Part shown: positions 46,060 to 54,319 of the stretch, piece after piece
How positions within the stretch are numbered: position 1 is the first letter of the stretch
How the letters are laid out: each line of letters starts with the position of its first letter
From: Micromonospora andamanensis
GTDB taxonomy: Bacteria > Actinomycetota > Actinomycetes > Mycobacteriales > Micromonosporaceae
Assembly (NCBI RefSeq): GCF_016863495.1
Contig: NZ_BOOZ01000008.1
Location: 62,001 to 126,000 of the forward strand
Direction: 5' to 3'
DNA length: 64,000 nt
Notes under the pieces: model-generated
What the model was told of the DNA's origin: nothing
Databases searched by the model: none
Seen by the model: only the letters and a program-made list of their open reading frames with translations
Position numbers and translations under genes: made by a program

Positions 46060-46671
46060 ATGATTCATCCGCACCAAGTCGTCCTCCTGGCTGGCCCATC
46101 CGGCTCCGGAAAGTCGTACATAGCCCAGCAAACCGGGCTGCCAGTGCTCTGTTTGGACGATTTCTACAAGGACGGCGATGACCCAACGTTACCGAGACGG
46201 AACGGTCAGATCGATTGGGAGTCGCCCGATTCGTGGGACGCCGAGGCGGCGGTGGAGGTTATTGACCAATTGGTCCGGCACGGCCGGGCGGATGTGCCCG
46301 TGTATGCCATCAACGAGGACCGGCGGGTGGCCACTCGGTGCTTCGAGCTGGCCAGTTCGCCACTTTTCGTGGCCGAAGGGATTTTCGCTGCCGAGATAGC
46401 CGAGGAGTGTCGGCGTCGCGGACTTCTCGCCGGGGCGTACGCCCTGCGTCGACCGCGTAGCGCGACATTCCTCCGCCGACTGGCCCGGGACCTCGCCGAG
46501 CAGCGCAAGGGCCCACGGGTGCTGCTGCTGCGCGGGGTCGCTCTGCTGCGCGCCGAGCCGGCCGTGCTGCGTCGGCAGACCGGGCTCGGCGCGGAGGCCG
46601 CCCGTGGCCGGGACGTGCTGCGCCGGGTGGCCCGGTTGCTCGCCGCCGGCCATCCGCCGCAGACCGGCTGA
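46060..46671 (+). CDS. Uridine kinase-like P-loop protein
   Basis: Cytosolic ATP-binding protein (203 aa). P-loop GPSGSGKSYIAQQTG at residues ~12-26, LCLDDFYKDGDDPTLPRR (as in uridine kinases), and a DWESPDSWDAEAAVEVI region that resembles the uridine/cytidine kinase substrate region. The C-terminal half is Arg-rich and less alike. ATG 46060 has GGAAG about 4 nt upstream. Near add, upp, deoA and cdd, a role in nucleoside phosphorylation fits, but specificity is unproven. Confidence 0.82.
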   Translation: MIHPHQVVLLAGPSGSGKSYIAQQTGLPVLCLDDFYKDGDDPTLPRRNGQIDWESPDSWDAEAAVEVIDQLVRHGRADVPVYAINEDRRVATRCFELASSPLFVAEGIFAAEIAEECRRRGLLAGAYALRRPRSATFLRRLARDLAEQRKGPRVLLLRGVALLRAEPAVLRRQTGLGAEAARGRDVLRRVARLLAAGHPPQTG

Positions 46672-46689
46672 CCACCGGCCGCGCGTGGG

Positions 46690-47769
46690 TCAGCCCAGCA
46701 GCTTCGCGTACGCCGGCTTGATCACGTCGTCGATGATCCGCAGTCGCTCGTCGAACGGGATGAAGGCGGACTTCATCGCGTTGATCGTGAACCACTGCAT
46801 CTCGCGCCAGCCGTAGCCGAACGCGTCGACGAGCAGTGCCATCTCCCGGGACATCGAGGTGCCGCTCATCAACCGGTTGTCGGTGTTGACGGTCACCCGG
46901 AAGCGCAGGTCCCGCAGCAGCCCGATCGGATGCTCCGCGATCGACGGGGCCGCGCCGGTCTGCACGTTCGAAGACGGGCACAGCTCCAGCGGGATCCGCT
47001 TGTCCCGTACGTACGCGGCCAGCCGGCCGAGCTGCGACGGCGAGCCCGGGGTGATGTCGTCGACGATGCGTACGCCGTGGCCGAGGCGGTCGGCGCCGCA
47101 CCACTGGATCGCCTGCCAGATGGAGGGCAACCCGAACGCCTCACCAGCGTGGATGGTGAAGTGGAAGTTCTCCCGCTGGAGGTATTCGAAGGCGTCCAGG
47201 TGGCGGGTGGGCGGGAAACCCGCCTCCGCACCGGCGATGTCGAAGCCCACCACACCGCGATCACGGTGTCGTACGGCCAGCTCGGCGATCTCCTGCGAAC
47301 GGGCCGCGTGCCGCATCGCGGTGAGCAGCGTGCCGACCCGGATCGGCGTGCCGGCCTCGGCCGCGAGCGTGCTGCCCTCGACGAAGCCGGCCAGCACCGC
47401 CTCCACCACCTCGTCGAGGGTGAGGTCCTGCTCCAGGTGCTGCTCCGGGGCGAACCGCACCTCGGCGTAGACCACCCCGTCGGCGGCCAGGTCGAGAGCA
47501 CACTCCCGGGCCACCCGGCGCAGCGCGGGGGCGGTCTGCATGACGGCGACCGTGTGCGCGAAGGTCTCCAGGTACCGCTCCAGCGAACCCGAGTCGGCCG
47601 CCGCCACGAACCAGCGCCCCAGCTCCGCCGGGTCGGTGGTGGGCAGCTCGTGACCGACCTCCGCGGCCAGGTCGATGATCGTCGCGGGGCGCAGGCCGCC
47701 GTCCAGGTGATCATGCAGCAATGCCTTCGGTGCCCTGACGATGTCCTCGTACCGCAGACTCGTGGTCAT
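46690..47769 (-). CDS. add: Adenosine deaminase
   Basis: Zinc enzyme (359 aa) converting adenosine to inosine. HDHLDGG (metal His19 and His21), the later [10 protein letters not shown] metal/catalytic segment, HGVRIVDD and a SNVQTG-like region are present; the final [13 protein letters not shown] holds the zinc-binding Asp. ATG 47769 has minus-strand TAGGGT 5 nt upstream (leaderless). It is convergent with the uridine kinase-like gene, 18 bp apart, and divergent from the methyltransferase. Works with deoA/cdd/upp in salvage. Confidence 0.94.
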   Translation of the reverse strand: MTTSLRYEDIVRAPKALLHDHLDGGLRPATIIDLAAEVGHELPTTDPAELGRWFVAAADSGSLERYLETFAHTVAVMQTAPALRRVARECALDLAADGVVYAEVRFAPEQHLEQDLTLDEVVEAVLAGFVEGSTLAAEAGTPIRVGTLLTAMRHAARSQEIAELAVRHRDRGVVGFDIAGAEAGFPPTRHLDAFEYLQRENFHFTIHAGEAFGLPSIWQAIQWCGADRLGHGVRIVDDITPGSPSQLGRLAAYVRDKRIPLELCPSSNVQTGAAPSIAEHPIGLLRDLRFRVTVNTDNRLMSGTSMSREMALLVDAFGYGWREMQWFTINAMKSAFIPFDERLRIIDDVIKPAYAKLLG

Positions 47770-47827
47770 GGGTCGACCCTAGTCCCCGCCACTGCGCCGG
47801 CACCTGACCGGTAGGGACAATGGCCAG

Positions 47828-48688
47828 GTGAACGCAGCAGGACCGGACCCACGGGTGGTCGAACGGCTGCGGTGCCCGGTCTGCGGCGAAGGGCTCCACC
47901 TCGCCCCGGCCGGCACCAGCCACGCATTGCGCTGCCCGCGTCGGCACAGCTTCGACATCGCCCGGCAGGGCTACGTCAACCTGCTCACCGGTCGTGCCCC
48001 GCACAGCGGCGACACCGCCGAGATGGTCGCCGCCCGGGCGGACTTCCTGGCTGCCGGTCACTACGACGTCATCTCCACCGCCCTCGCCGACGCCGCCCCG
48101 GCGTCCGACGACGCGTACCCCCTGGTGGTGGACGCGGGCGCGGGCACCGGCCGGCACCTCGCGGCGGTGCTGACGGCCGTGCCCACGGCCGTGGGTCTCG
48201 CGCTGGACATCGCCAAACCCGCGCTACGTCGGGCCGCCCGCGCCCACCCACGGGTCACCGCCGCGCTTGCCGACACCTGGCAGCGACTACCGCTGGCGGA
48301 CGCCTCGGCTGCGCTGGTGCTCAACGTCTTCGCACCCCGTAACGGTGCCGAGTTCCGCCGGGTGCTCGCCCCCGACGGGCGGCTGCTGGTGGTGACCCCG
48401 GCCACCGACCATCTCACCGAACTTGTCGCCGCACTCGGCCTGCTCCGGGTTGATCCGGCCAAGGCGGACCGGGTGGCGGCCAGCCTGGCCGGGCACTTCA
48501 CCGAGGAGTCGACGACAGTGCACCGGCAGGAGCTGGCGCTCTCCGGCAGCGAGGTGGCCACCCTGGTCGGCATGGGTCCGAGCGCCTGGCACACCGACCC
48601 GGCGGGGTTGGCCGCCCGGATCCACACCCTCGGCGAGCCGGCCCGGGTGACAGTGGCGGTCCGGCTCGGCACGTACCGCCCGGCCTAG
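47828..48688 (+). CDS. RlmA/TlrB-type 23S rRNA (guanine-N1) methyltransferase
   Basis: SAM-dependent rRNA methyltransferase (286 aa). N-terminal zinc ribbon with Cys16, Cys19, Cys36 and His40 (LRCPVCGEGL ... RCPRRHSFD), followed by DIARQGYVNLL and the Rossmann SAM site LVVDAGAGTGRHLAAVL. It matches RlmA(I)/RlmA(II); from sequence alone I cannot tell G745 from G748, the tylosin-resistance site. The GTG start is probably leaderless (GACAAT 6 nt upstream). The stop overlaps the convergent DUF4272 stop in a shared CTAG. Confidence 0.9.
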   Translation: MNAAGPDPRVVERLRCPVCGEGLHLAPAGTSHALRCPRRHSFDIARQGYVNLLTGRAPHSGDTAEMVAARADFLAAGHYDVISTALADAAPASDDAYPLVVDAGAGTGRHLAAVLTAVPTAVGLALDIAKPALRRAARAHPRVTAALADTWQRLPLADASAALVLNVFAPRNGAEFRRVLAPDGRLLVVTPATDHLTELVAALGLLRVDPAKADRVAASLAGHFTEESTTVHRQELALSGSEVATLVGMGPSAWHTDPAGLAARIHTLGEPARVTVAVRLGTYRPA

Positions 48689-49365
48689 GTGGAGAGGTCG
48701 ACCTCTTCCCAACCGGGGGGCTCGTCGTGGTACGGCCCGCGCAGGATCACCGCCCACTCAAGCGCCCACCGCCGCTGACCTATCGCGTTGGCGTCCACCA
48801 GACCCGGCAGGGACCGGCCGGCGCGGCTCACCTCCAGGTACGACCAGTCCAGGCAGTAGTGCAGGTCCAGCAGGGCCGCCGCGTCCGCCGGGTGCTGCGG
48901 CGCGGCCAGGATCCGGGACCGCCACTGCCGGAAGGTCTCCCCCTCGGCGATGTGCGGCAGCCGCTCCACCAGCCGGTCGTCGGCCGGCATCGTGGGATCC
49001 AGCTGCTTGGTCAGGCCGAGCACCCAGGCCAGGGAGAACAGCGCGTCATGGTGCAGCACGAAGGAGCGGTGGTCGCCCTTGGCCCCGGTGACGAACTGGA
49101 ACTCCGGCGGCGTGACCATCTCCACCAGATGCGAGGCGAGCAGCCAGCTCATCGCGGCCTGGGGCGGCATGCCGAAGCACCGGGCCAGGATCAGGTGCAG
49201 CACCGCGATCCGCGCCTCGATCTCCGCCGTCGGCCGCAACTCGATGTCATCACCCGGCTCCCAGACCAGCGGGAACTGCGGTGGCGGCAGCGGCAGCCGC
49301 AACCGGGACAGTTCGTCCAGGCTCGCCTCACGCACCTCGCGGGGGTCAGGGGCAGGCACGATCAC
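48685..49365 (-). CDS. DUF4272 protein
   Basis: Soluble protein (226 aa) of the DUF4272 family. A RIAVLHLILARCFGMPP helix, SWLLASHLVEMVTPPE and the closing QRRWALEWAVILRGPYHDE, where family members have a WxxxxW-type pattern, support this. Function unknown. A GTG at 49365 begins the frame; a second GTG two codons later is also possible. It lies 106 bp downstream of deoA on the same strand. Confidence 0.8.
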   Translation of the reverse strand: MIVPAPDPREVREASLDELSRLRLPLPPPQFPLVWEPGDDIELRPTAEIEARIAVLHLILARCFGMPPQAAMSWLLASHLVEMVTPPEFQFVTGAKGDHRSFVLHHDALFSLAWVLGLTKQLDPTMPADDRLVERLPHIAEGETFRQWRSRILAAPQHPADAAALLDLHYCLDWSYLEVSRAGRSLPGLVDANAIGQRRWALEWAVILRGPYHDEPPGWEEVDLST

Positions 49366-49471
49366 GGCAACATCCCTGTCTGGTCACATTGGCTCGACGC
49401 CGACGGTCCCCCCTGGCCTGCGAGAATAGCGGCCCTCACGCTCCGACACCATGGGCGGGACCGGGGTTTCG

Positions 49472-50752
49472 TCACTCGACGCGTTCGATCACCAACGGCG
49501 TCGCGGCCGGCGGTCGGGCCGCGACGGTCACCGCCCGAGCCGCCTCCGCCAGCGCCGCCGGGATCAGCTCCGCCCGCTCGGCCCGCAGTTCGTAGAGGGG
49601 ATCCCCGGCACGCACCGGGTCACCCGGACGCTTGTGCAGCAGCACGCCGGCCGGCACGCTGACCCGGTCCTCCTTGCGCGCCCGACCCGCGCCGAGCCGC
49701 CACGCGGCCACCCCCATGGCGTACGCGTCGACAGCCGCGACGTGACCGTCCGTGTCGGCCCGGACCACCTCGACCTCGGTCGCCTCCGGCATCGGCGCGT
49801 CAGGGTTGCCGCCCTGCGCCCGGATCATCGACCGCCAGACATCCATCGCGCGACCGTCGCGCAGCGCGGCGGCGGGGTCGGCGTCCGGCAGGCCGGCCGC
49901 GTCGAGCATCTCCCGGGCCAGCGCCAGGGTCAGCTCCACCACGTCGGCCGGCCCACCACCGGCGAGCACCTCCACCGACTCGGTCACCTCGATGCCGTTG
50001 CCGATGGCCCGTCCCAGCGGGGTGGACATGTCGGTGAGCAGGGCGACTGTCTTCACCCCGTGTGCACCGCCCAGCTCCACCATGGTCCGGGCCAGCTCCC
50101 GGGCGTCGTCGACCGACTTCATGAACGCGCCGGAGCCCACCTTCACGTCAAGCACCAGCGCGCCGGTGCCCTCGGCGATCTTCTTGCTCATGATCGAGCT
50201 GGCGATCAGCGGGATGGCCTCGACGGTTCCGGTGACGTCACGCAGCGCGTACAGCTTGCGGTCGGCCGGGGCGAGCCCCGAGCCGGCAGCGCAGATCACC
50301 GCGCCGACGTCACGCAGTTGCGCGGTGAACTCCTCGTTGCTCAGCGCCGCCCGCCAACCCGGTATCGACTCCAGCTTGTCCAGCGTGCCGCCGGTGTGCC
50401 CGAGCCCGCGCCCGGACAGCTGCGGGACCGCGGCCCCGCAGGCCGCGACGAGTGGGGTGAGCGGCAGAGTGATCTTGTCACCGACCCCGCCTGTCGAGTG
50501 CTTGTCGACAGTCGGCCGGGTCACCGCGGACAGGTCGAGCCGTTCGCCACTGGCGATCATCGCGGCCGTCCAGCGGGCGATCTCGGGGCCGGTCATGCCG
50601 TTGAGCAGGATCGCCATGGCCAGCGCCGACATCTGCTCGTCGGCCACCACCCCCCGGGTGTACGCGTCCACCACCCAGTCGATCTGCCCGTCCGACAACA
50701 CCCCCCCGTCACGCTTGACCCGAATGACATCAACAGCCGCAAACCCACTCAT
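49472..50752 (-). CDS. deoA: Thymidine phosphorylase
   Basis: Pyrimidine nucleoside phosphorylase (426 aa) splitting thymidine/deoxyuridine to base plus deoxyribose 1-phosphate. It has VDKHSTGGVGDKITLPLTPLVAACG, GRGLGHTGGTLDKLES, KVGSGAFMKS and a C-terminal lid starting KEDRVSVPAGVLLHKRPGD. ATG 50752 follows GGAAGATC. Its product feeds the mutase (PmmB candidate) and DeoC. A strong hairpin (50839-50912) separates it from cdd upstream. Confidence 0.94.
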   Translation of the reverse strand: MSGFAAVDVIRVKRDGGVLSDGQIDWVVDAYTRGVVADEQMSALAMAILLNGMTGPEIARWTAAMIASGERLDLSAVTRPTVDKHSTGGVGDKITLPLTPLVAACGAAVPQLSGRGLGHTGGTLDKLESIPGWRAALSNEEFTAQLRDVGAVICAAGSGLAPADRKLYALRDVTGTVEAIPLIASSIMSKKIAEGTGALVLDVKVGSGAFMKSVDDARELARTMVELGGAHGVKTVALLTDMSTPLGRAIGNGIEVTESVEVLAGGGPADVVELTLALAREMLDAAGLPDADPAAALRDGRAMDVWRSMIRAQGGNPDAPMPEATEVEVVRADTDGHVAAVDAYAMGVAAWRLGAGRARKEDRVSVPAGVLLHKRPGDPVRAGDPLYELRAERAELIPAALAEAARAVTVAARPPAATPLVIERVE

Positions 50753-50838
50753 CAGAAGATCTTCCCTAGTCGTCTGCAATGCAAAGTCGTACGTCGCGCC
50801 CATCCCGCCGTGACCGTCGCGCGGCCGGTGACCACGAC

Positions 50839-50912
50839 GGGCCGGGGCCGACCGTGCCCGGCGGAGGGATCAAGCCTGACCGCCCGGAGCCGGGTACGGT
50901 CGGCCCCGGCCC
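50839..50912. repeat. Long hairpin element, copy 2 (shared 26-nt loop)
   Basis: Arms 50839-50862 and 50889-50912 (outer part GGGCCGGGGCCGACC) pair over 24 bp with one mismatch. The loop at 50865-50890 is identical over 26 nt to the loop of the hairpin at 27189-27264 (opposite strand), although the stems differ. It lies between cdd and deoA, where it could terminate or attenuate transcription. Confidence 0.85.
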
Positions 50913-50928
50913 CAACCGCAACCAAAGA

Positions 50929-51633
50929 TCAAGAAGACCACCGAACCGGAATCTCCGTAGGCGGCTCACCCTCACCCGCCCAGAAGATCGTGCCGGACGC
51001 GTCGACCACCACCACCCGGGGCGTCCGCGCCAACCCCCAGCCGATCGCCTCCGCCGGGTCGTCCCAGCTCGGGCCCTCCTCCAGCACCCCGGTCTCGGCG
51101 CCCGCGTCGTCACCGGCCGAGCGCTCCCAGTAGGCCGTCCAGACCTGCTGGCCGTCGGAAAGATCGGGGTGCACGAAGACGGTGCCCCGGCCCCGCCAGG
51201 CGGCCAGCCGGTCGGGCACCACAGGTACCGGCCGCTCCCCGGTGACCGCCTCGATGTCGGCCACGTCGAAGGCGTGCGGCAACAGTTCGGCCATCCGCAG
51301 CGGGCCGCCCTTGGCCTCGACGAGGCATTCCGGTCCGCCCTGCTCCCACAGCAACTGCCGGCAGCGTCCGCACGGCATCAGCGGTTCGCCGGTGGCGTCG
51401 ACGCAGGACAGCGCGACGATCCGACCGCCGCCGGTGGCGTGCAGCGAGGAGACCACGCCGCACTCGGCGCAGAGCACCACGCCGTACGCGGCGTTCTCGA
51501 CGTTGCAGCCGACCACGACCCGGCCGTCGTCGACGAGCGCCGCCGCGCCGACCGGAAACTTCGAGTACGGCACGTACGCGTGCCGCATCACCTCGGTGGC
51601 GGCGGTCCGCAGCCGCTCCCAGTCGATTTCCAT
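50929..51633 (-). CDS. cdd: Cytidine deaminase with C-terminal extension
   Basis: Zinc-dependent cytidine/deoxycytidine deaminase (234 aa). The N-terminal ~130 residues are the standard tetrameric type: CNVENAAYGVVLCAEC (zinc Cys55, catalytic Glu57) and PCGRC (Cys88, Cys91). The remaining ~105 residues (from VPDRLAAWRGRGTVFVHPDL to the end) are extra and unrecognised; they contain RVVVVDASGTIFWAGEGEP. ATG 51633 follows GGGAGCGG. It starts 15 nt after the BMP permease stop, at the end of the importer operon. Confidence 0.92.
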   Translation of the reverse strand: MEIDWERLRTAATEVMRHAYVPYSKFPVGAAALVDDGRVVVGCNVENAAYGVVLCAECGVVSSLHATGGGRIVALSCVDATGEPLMPCGRCRQLLWEQGGPECLVEAKGGPLRMAELLPHAFDVADIEAVTGERPVPVVPDRLAAWRGRGTVFVHPDLSDGQQVWTAYWERSAGDDAGAETGVLEEGPSWDDPAEAIGWGLARTPRVVVVDASGTIFWAGEGEPPTEIPVRWSS

Positions 51634-51648
51634 GGTCCGCTCCCTGGG

Positions 51649-52929
51649 TCAGCCCTTGATGTACGGCTTGCCGTCGGCGGCCGGTGCCCGTACCCGGCCG
51701 ACCAGCCCGGCCACGGCCAGAATCGTCGCCAGGTAGGGCAGCATGGCCAGGAACTGGCCGGGGATCACACTGTTGATCGCCCCCAGGTAGGTGGCCAACT
51801 GGTCGGCGAAGCCGAAGAAGAGCGCGGCGAGCAGCGCGCCGGTCGGGCTCCACCGGCCGAAGATCAGCGCGGCCAGCGCGATGAAGCCCTTGCCACCGAT
51901 CATGTTCTTGGTGAACGAGAAGAGGGCAAGCGTGTAGGAGGCACCACCGATGCCGGCTACGGCACCAGCCATGATCACGTTGCGGTAGCGCAGGCCGAGC
52001 ACCCGCACGCCCAGGGTGTCGGCGGCCGTCGGATGCTCACCTACCGACCGGGTGCGCAGACCCCACCGGGTACGGAACAGCGCGATGTGGATCACGAGCA
52101 CCAGCAGCAGCGCCAGGTAGAGGAAGATGTTGCCCCGGAACAGCGCCGGGCCGAGCACCGGGATGTCCGACAGCAGCGGAATCTCCCAGTTGCTGAAGCG
52201 CGGTGCGCTGTTGTACCTGGCGGCGTCGGTCTGCATCAGCCGCTCGTACAGGAAGCCGGTAATGCCGACCGCCAGCAGGTTCAGCACGATGCCCATGACC
52301 ACCTGGTCGACCAGGTAGCGGATGCTGAACACGGCCAGCAGCAGCGAGATGAACGACCCGCCGACGGCGGCGGCCAGCAGGCCCACCCAGACGCTGCCGG
52401 AGATGCTGCCGAACAGCGCGCCACTGAAGGCGCCCATCAGCAGCTGCCCCTCGATGGCGACGTTCACCACGCCGGATCGTTCGCAGAGGACACCGGCCAG
52501 CGACCCGAAGATCAGCGGCAGGGCGAGCAGGAAGGTGCCCCGCACGATGTTGACGAGCGGCATGAAGTTCTGCCCGGTCGGTGCGGCGGAGACCTGCCAG
52601 CACAGGAAGGACAGCACGAAGGCGACCAGGCCGACGGCGAGCACCGGGATGAACAGGCGTTTCGGCAGGCCGGCGAGCATTGCCGCACCGGCGGCCAGCG
52701 CGATCAGGCCGAAGACGATCGCGCCGACGGTGCCGTTGACCTCCAGCGCGGCACCTGCGGCGTCCTCGCTGAGCGTGAAGCGGGCCTGTTCGCCGGTGGC
52801 CAACGCGCCGAACAGCACGGTGGCCAGCAGGCCGAGGCCCACCAGCACCAGGCCGACCTTGCGGGTACGGGTCCAGAAGCCTTCGTCGACAGGGGCGACC
52901 GCGACGTCGGGAACAGCCGTGGTGGACAT
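51649..52929 (-). CDS. BMP-family nucleoside ABC transporter permease 2
   Basis: Membrane permease (426 aa) of the BMP/nucleoside importer family. About ten hydrophobic helices; the family motifs NVAIEGQLLMGAFSGA and a LTLFSFTKNMIGGKGFIALAALIFG-like region (key residues IGGKGFIALAALIFG, near 365) are visible. A long N-terminal extension and first helices precede. ATG 52929 is 3 nt after the permease 1 stop. Together with permease 1 it forms the translocation channel. Confidence 0.92.
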   Translation of the reverse strand: MSTTAVPDVAVAPVDEGFWTRTRKVGLVLVGLGLLATVLFGALATGEQARFTLSEDAAGAALEVNGTVGAIVFGLIALAAGAAMLAGLPKRLFIPVLAVGLVAFVLSFLCWQVSAAPTGQNFMPLVNIVRGTFLLALPLIFGSLAGVLCERSGVVNVAIEGQLLMGAFSGALFGSISGSVWVGLLAAAVGGSFISLLLAVFSIRYLVDQVVMGIVLNLLAVGITGFLYERLMQTDAARYNSAPRFSNWEIPLLSDIPVLGPALFRGNIFLYLALLLVLVIHIALFRTRWGLRTRSVGEHPTAADTLGVRVLGLRYRNVIMAGAVAGIGGASYTLALFSFTKNMIGGKGFIALAALIFGRWSPTGALLAALFFGFADQLATYLGAINSVIPGQFLAMLPYLATILAVAGLVGRVRAPAADGKPYIKG

Positions 52930-52932
52930 GCC

Positions 52933-54258
52933 TCACCAGCCCTTCGCGAGGCTCGTCTGCAACCGGGCGGCCCGCGCGGCCCGGAGCTGGAAGATCGCCT
53001 TGACCAGTGCCGGCGCGGCGATGAAGATGACGATCAGGGCCTGGAGCACGGTGACCAGCTCCAGCGAGATCCCCGAGTACGACTGCATCCGGTTGCCGCC
53101 GGCCTGCAACGCGCCGAACAGCAGTGCGGCCAGCGCCACGCCCCACGGTTTCACCCGACCGAGCAGGGCGACCAGGATGCCGTCGAAGCCGATCTGCGCG
53201 ACCACCAGGGGGGTCAGCGCGGCGGCGGTGGTGCCGAGCACCATCTGCGAGCCGCCGAAACCGGCCAGCGCCCCGGCGAAAACCATGATCAACACGTACG
53301 TCCGGGTGACGCTCATGCCGGCGGTGCGGGCGGCGTCCGGGTTCGCGCCCACCGCTCGCAGCTCGAAGCCGAGGGTGGAGCGGTTGAGCAGCCAGGCGAC
53401 CGCCCAGGTGGCCAGCACGGCCAGGATGATGCCGGCGTGGGCGCGCAGCCCGTCACCGAAGAGTCGCGGCAGTTGGGCGGAGGCGTCGACCGGCCGGCTG
53501 ATCGCGTCGGTGCGGTTCGGGTCCTGCACCCCGTTCTGCACGATCAACCAGGTGAGGAAGTAGACAGCGATGTAGTTGAGCATGATCGTGTTGATCACCT
53601 CGTGGGCACCGGTCCGCGCCTTGAGGATGCCCGGGATGAAACCCCAGATGGCCCCGCCGATCGCGCCGGCCAGGACGGCGACCAGCAGGTGCAGCCCGGG
53701 CGGCAGCGGCAGCAGGAAGCCGGCCAGCGCGGCCAGGATGACGCCCATCGTCGCCTGCCCCTGCGCGCCGATGTTGAACAGGCCGCCGCGGAAGGCCAGC
53801 GCCACCGACAGGCCGGTGAAGACCAGCGGCGCGGTGTAGGTGAGGGTCTCCGAGATCGGGCTCAACGCCGAGTTGAAGCTGTTCGCGGCCGGGTCGAAGA
53901 CCGAGCCCTTGAACAGGTTCGCGTACGCCTCGCTGACAAGCGTCCAGCTGGCATTTATCGCGTCCGAGGGGCGGGCGGTGATGTAGCTGTAGGTGGCCAG
54001 CACCTCCGGGTCGGAGATGATCATCAGGATGGCACCGACGATCATCGCCAGCACCAGCGAGAGCAGAGTCACCGTGAAGGTGTTGGCGGCCCACAGGTTC
54101 TCCAGGAAGAGCCGCCCCAGCGTGGGGCGCGGTCCCGGCCCACCGGGGGTGGTGGCCGCCTCCGCGCGTTCGGTGCTGCCGAGCGCGGTCCGGGCGGCCT
54201 GGTCCTCACTCGCCGGTTCCTTGTCCGGGGAACCCGGCTGGGCGTTGGGGTCACTCAT
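52933..54258 (-). CDS. BMP-family nucleoside ABC transporter permease 1
   Basis: Permease (441 aa). An acidic N-terminal cytoplasmic stretch precedes helices; the family region AFRGGLFNIGAQGQATMGVI and the domain containing AVGANPDAARTAGMSVTRTYVLI are typical. ATG 54258 (MSDPNAQPGSPDKE) follows a GGAG-like Shine-Dalgarno. It lies 61 bp downstream of the ATPase and 3 bp upstream of permease 2. Confidence 0.92.
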   Translation of the reverse strand: MSDPNAQPGSPDKEPASEDQAARTALGSTERAEAATTPGGPGPRPTLGRLFLENLWAANTFTVTLLSLVLAMIVGAILMIISDPEVLATYSYITARPSDAINASWTLVSEAYANLFKGSVFDPAANSFNSALSPISETLTYTAPLVFTGLSVALAFRGGLFNIGAQGQATMGVILAALAGFLLPLPPGLHLLVAVLAGAIGGAIWGFIPGILKARTGAHEVINTIMLNYIAVYFLTWLIVQNGVQDPNRTDAISRPVDASAQLPRLFGDGLRAHAGIILAVLATWAVAWLLNRSTLGFELRAVGANPDAARTAGMSVTRTYVLIMVFAGALAGFGGSQMVLGTTAAALTPLVVAQIGFDGILVALLGRVKPWGVALAALLFGALQAGGNRMQSYSGISLELVTVLQALIVIFIAAPALVKAIFQLRAARAARLQTSLAKGW

Positions 54259-54319
54259 GCCGGCAACTCCGCTCCGCTCCGTGCCGCCGCAGGGCCGCCG
54301 TGCCTGATGGTTCGCTCGC

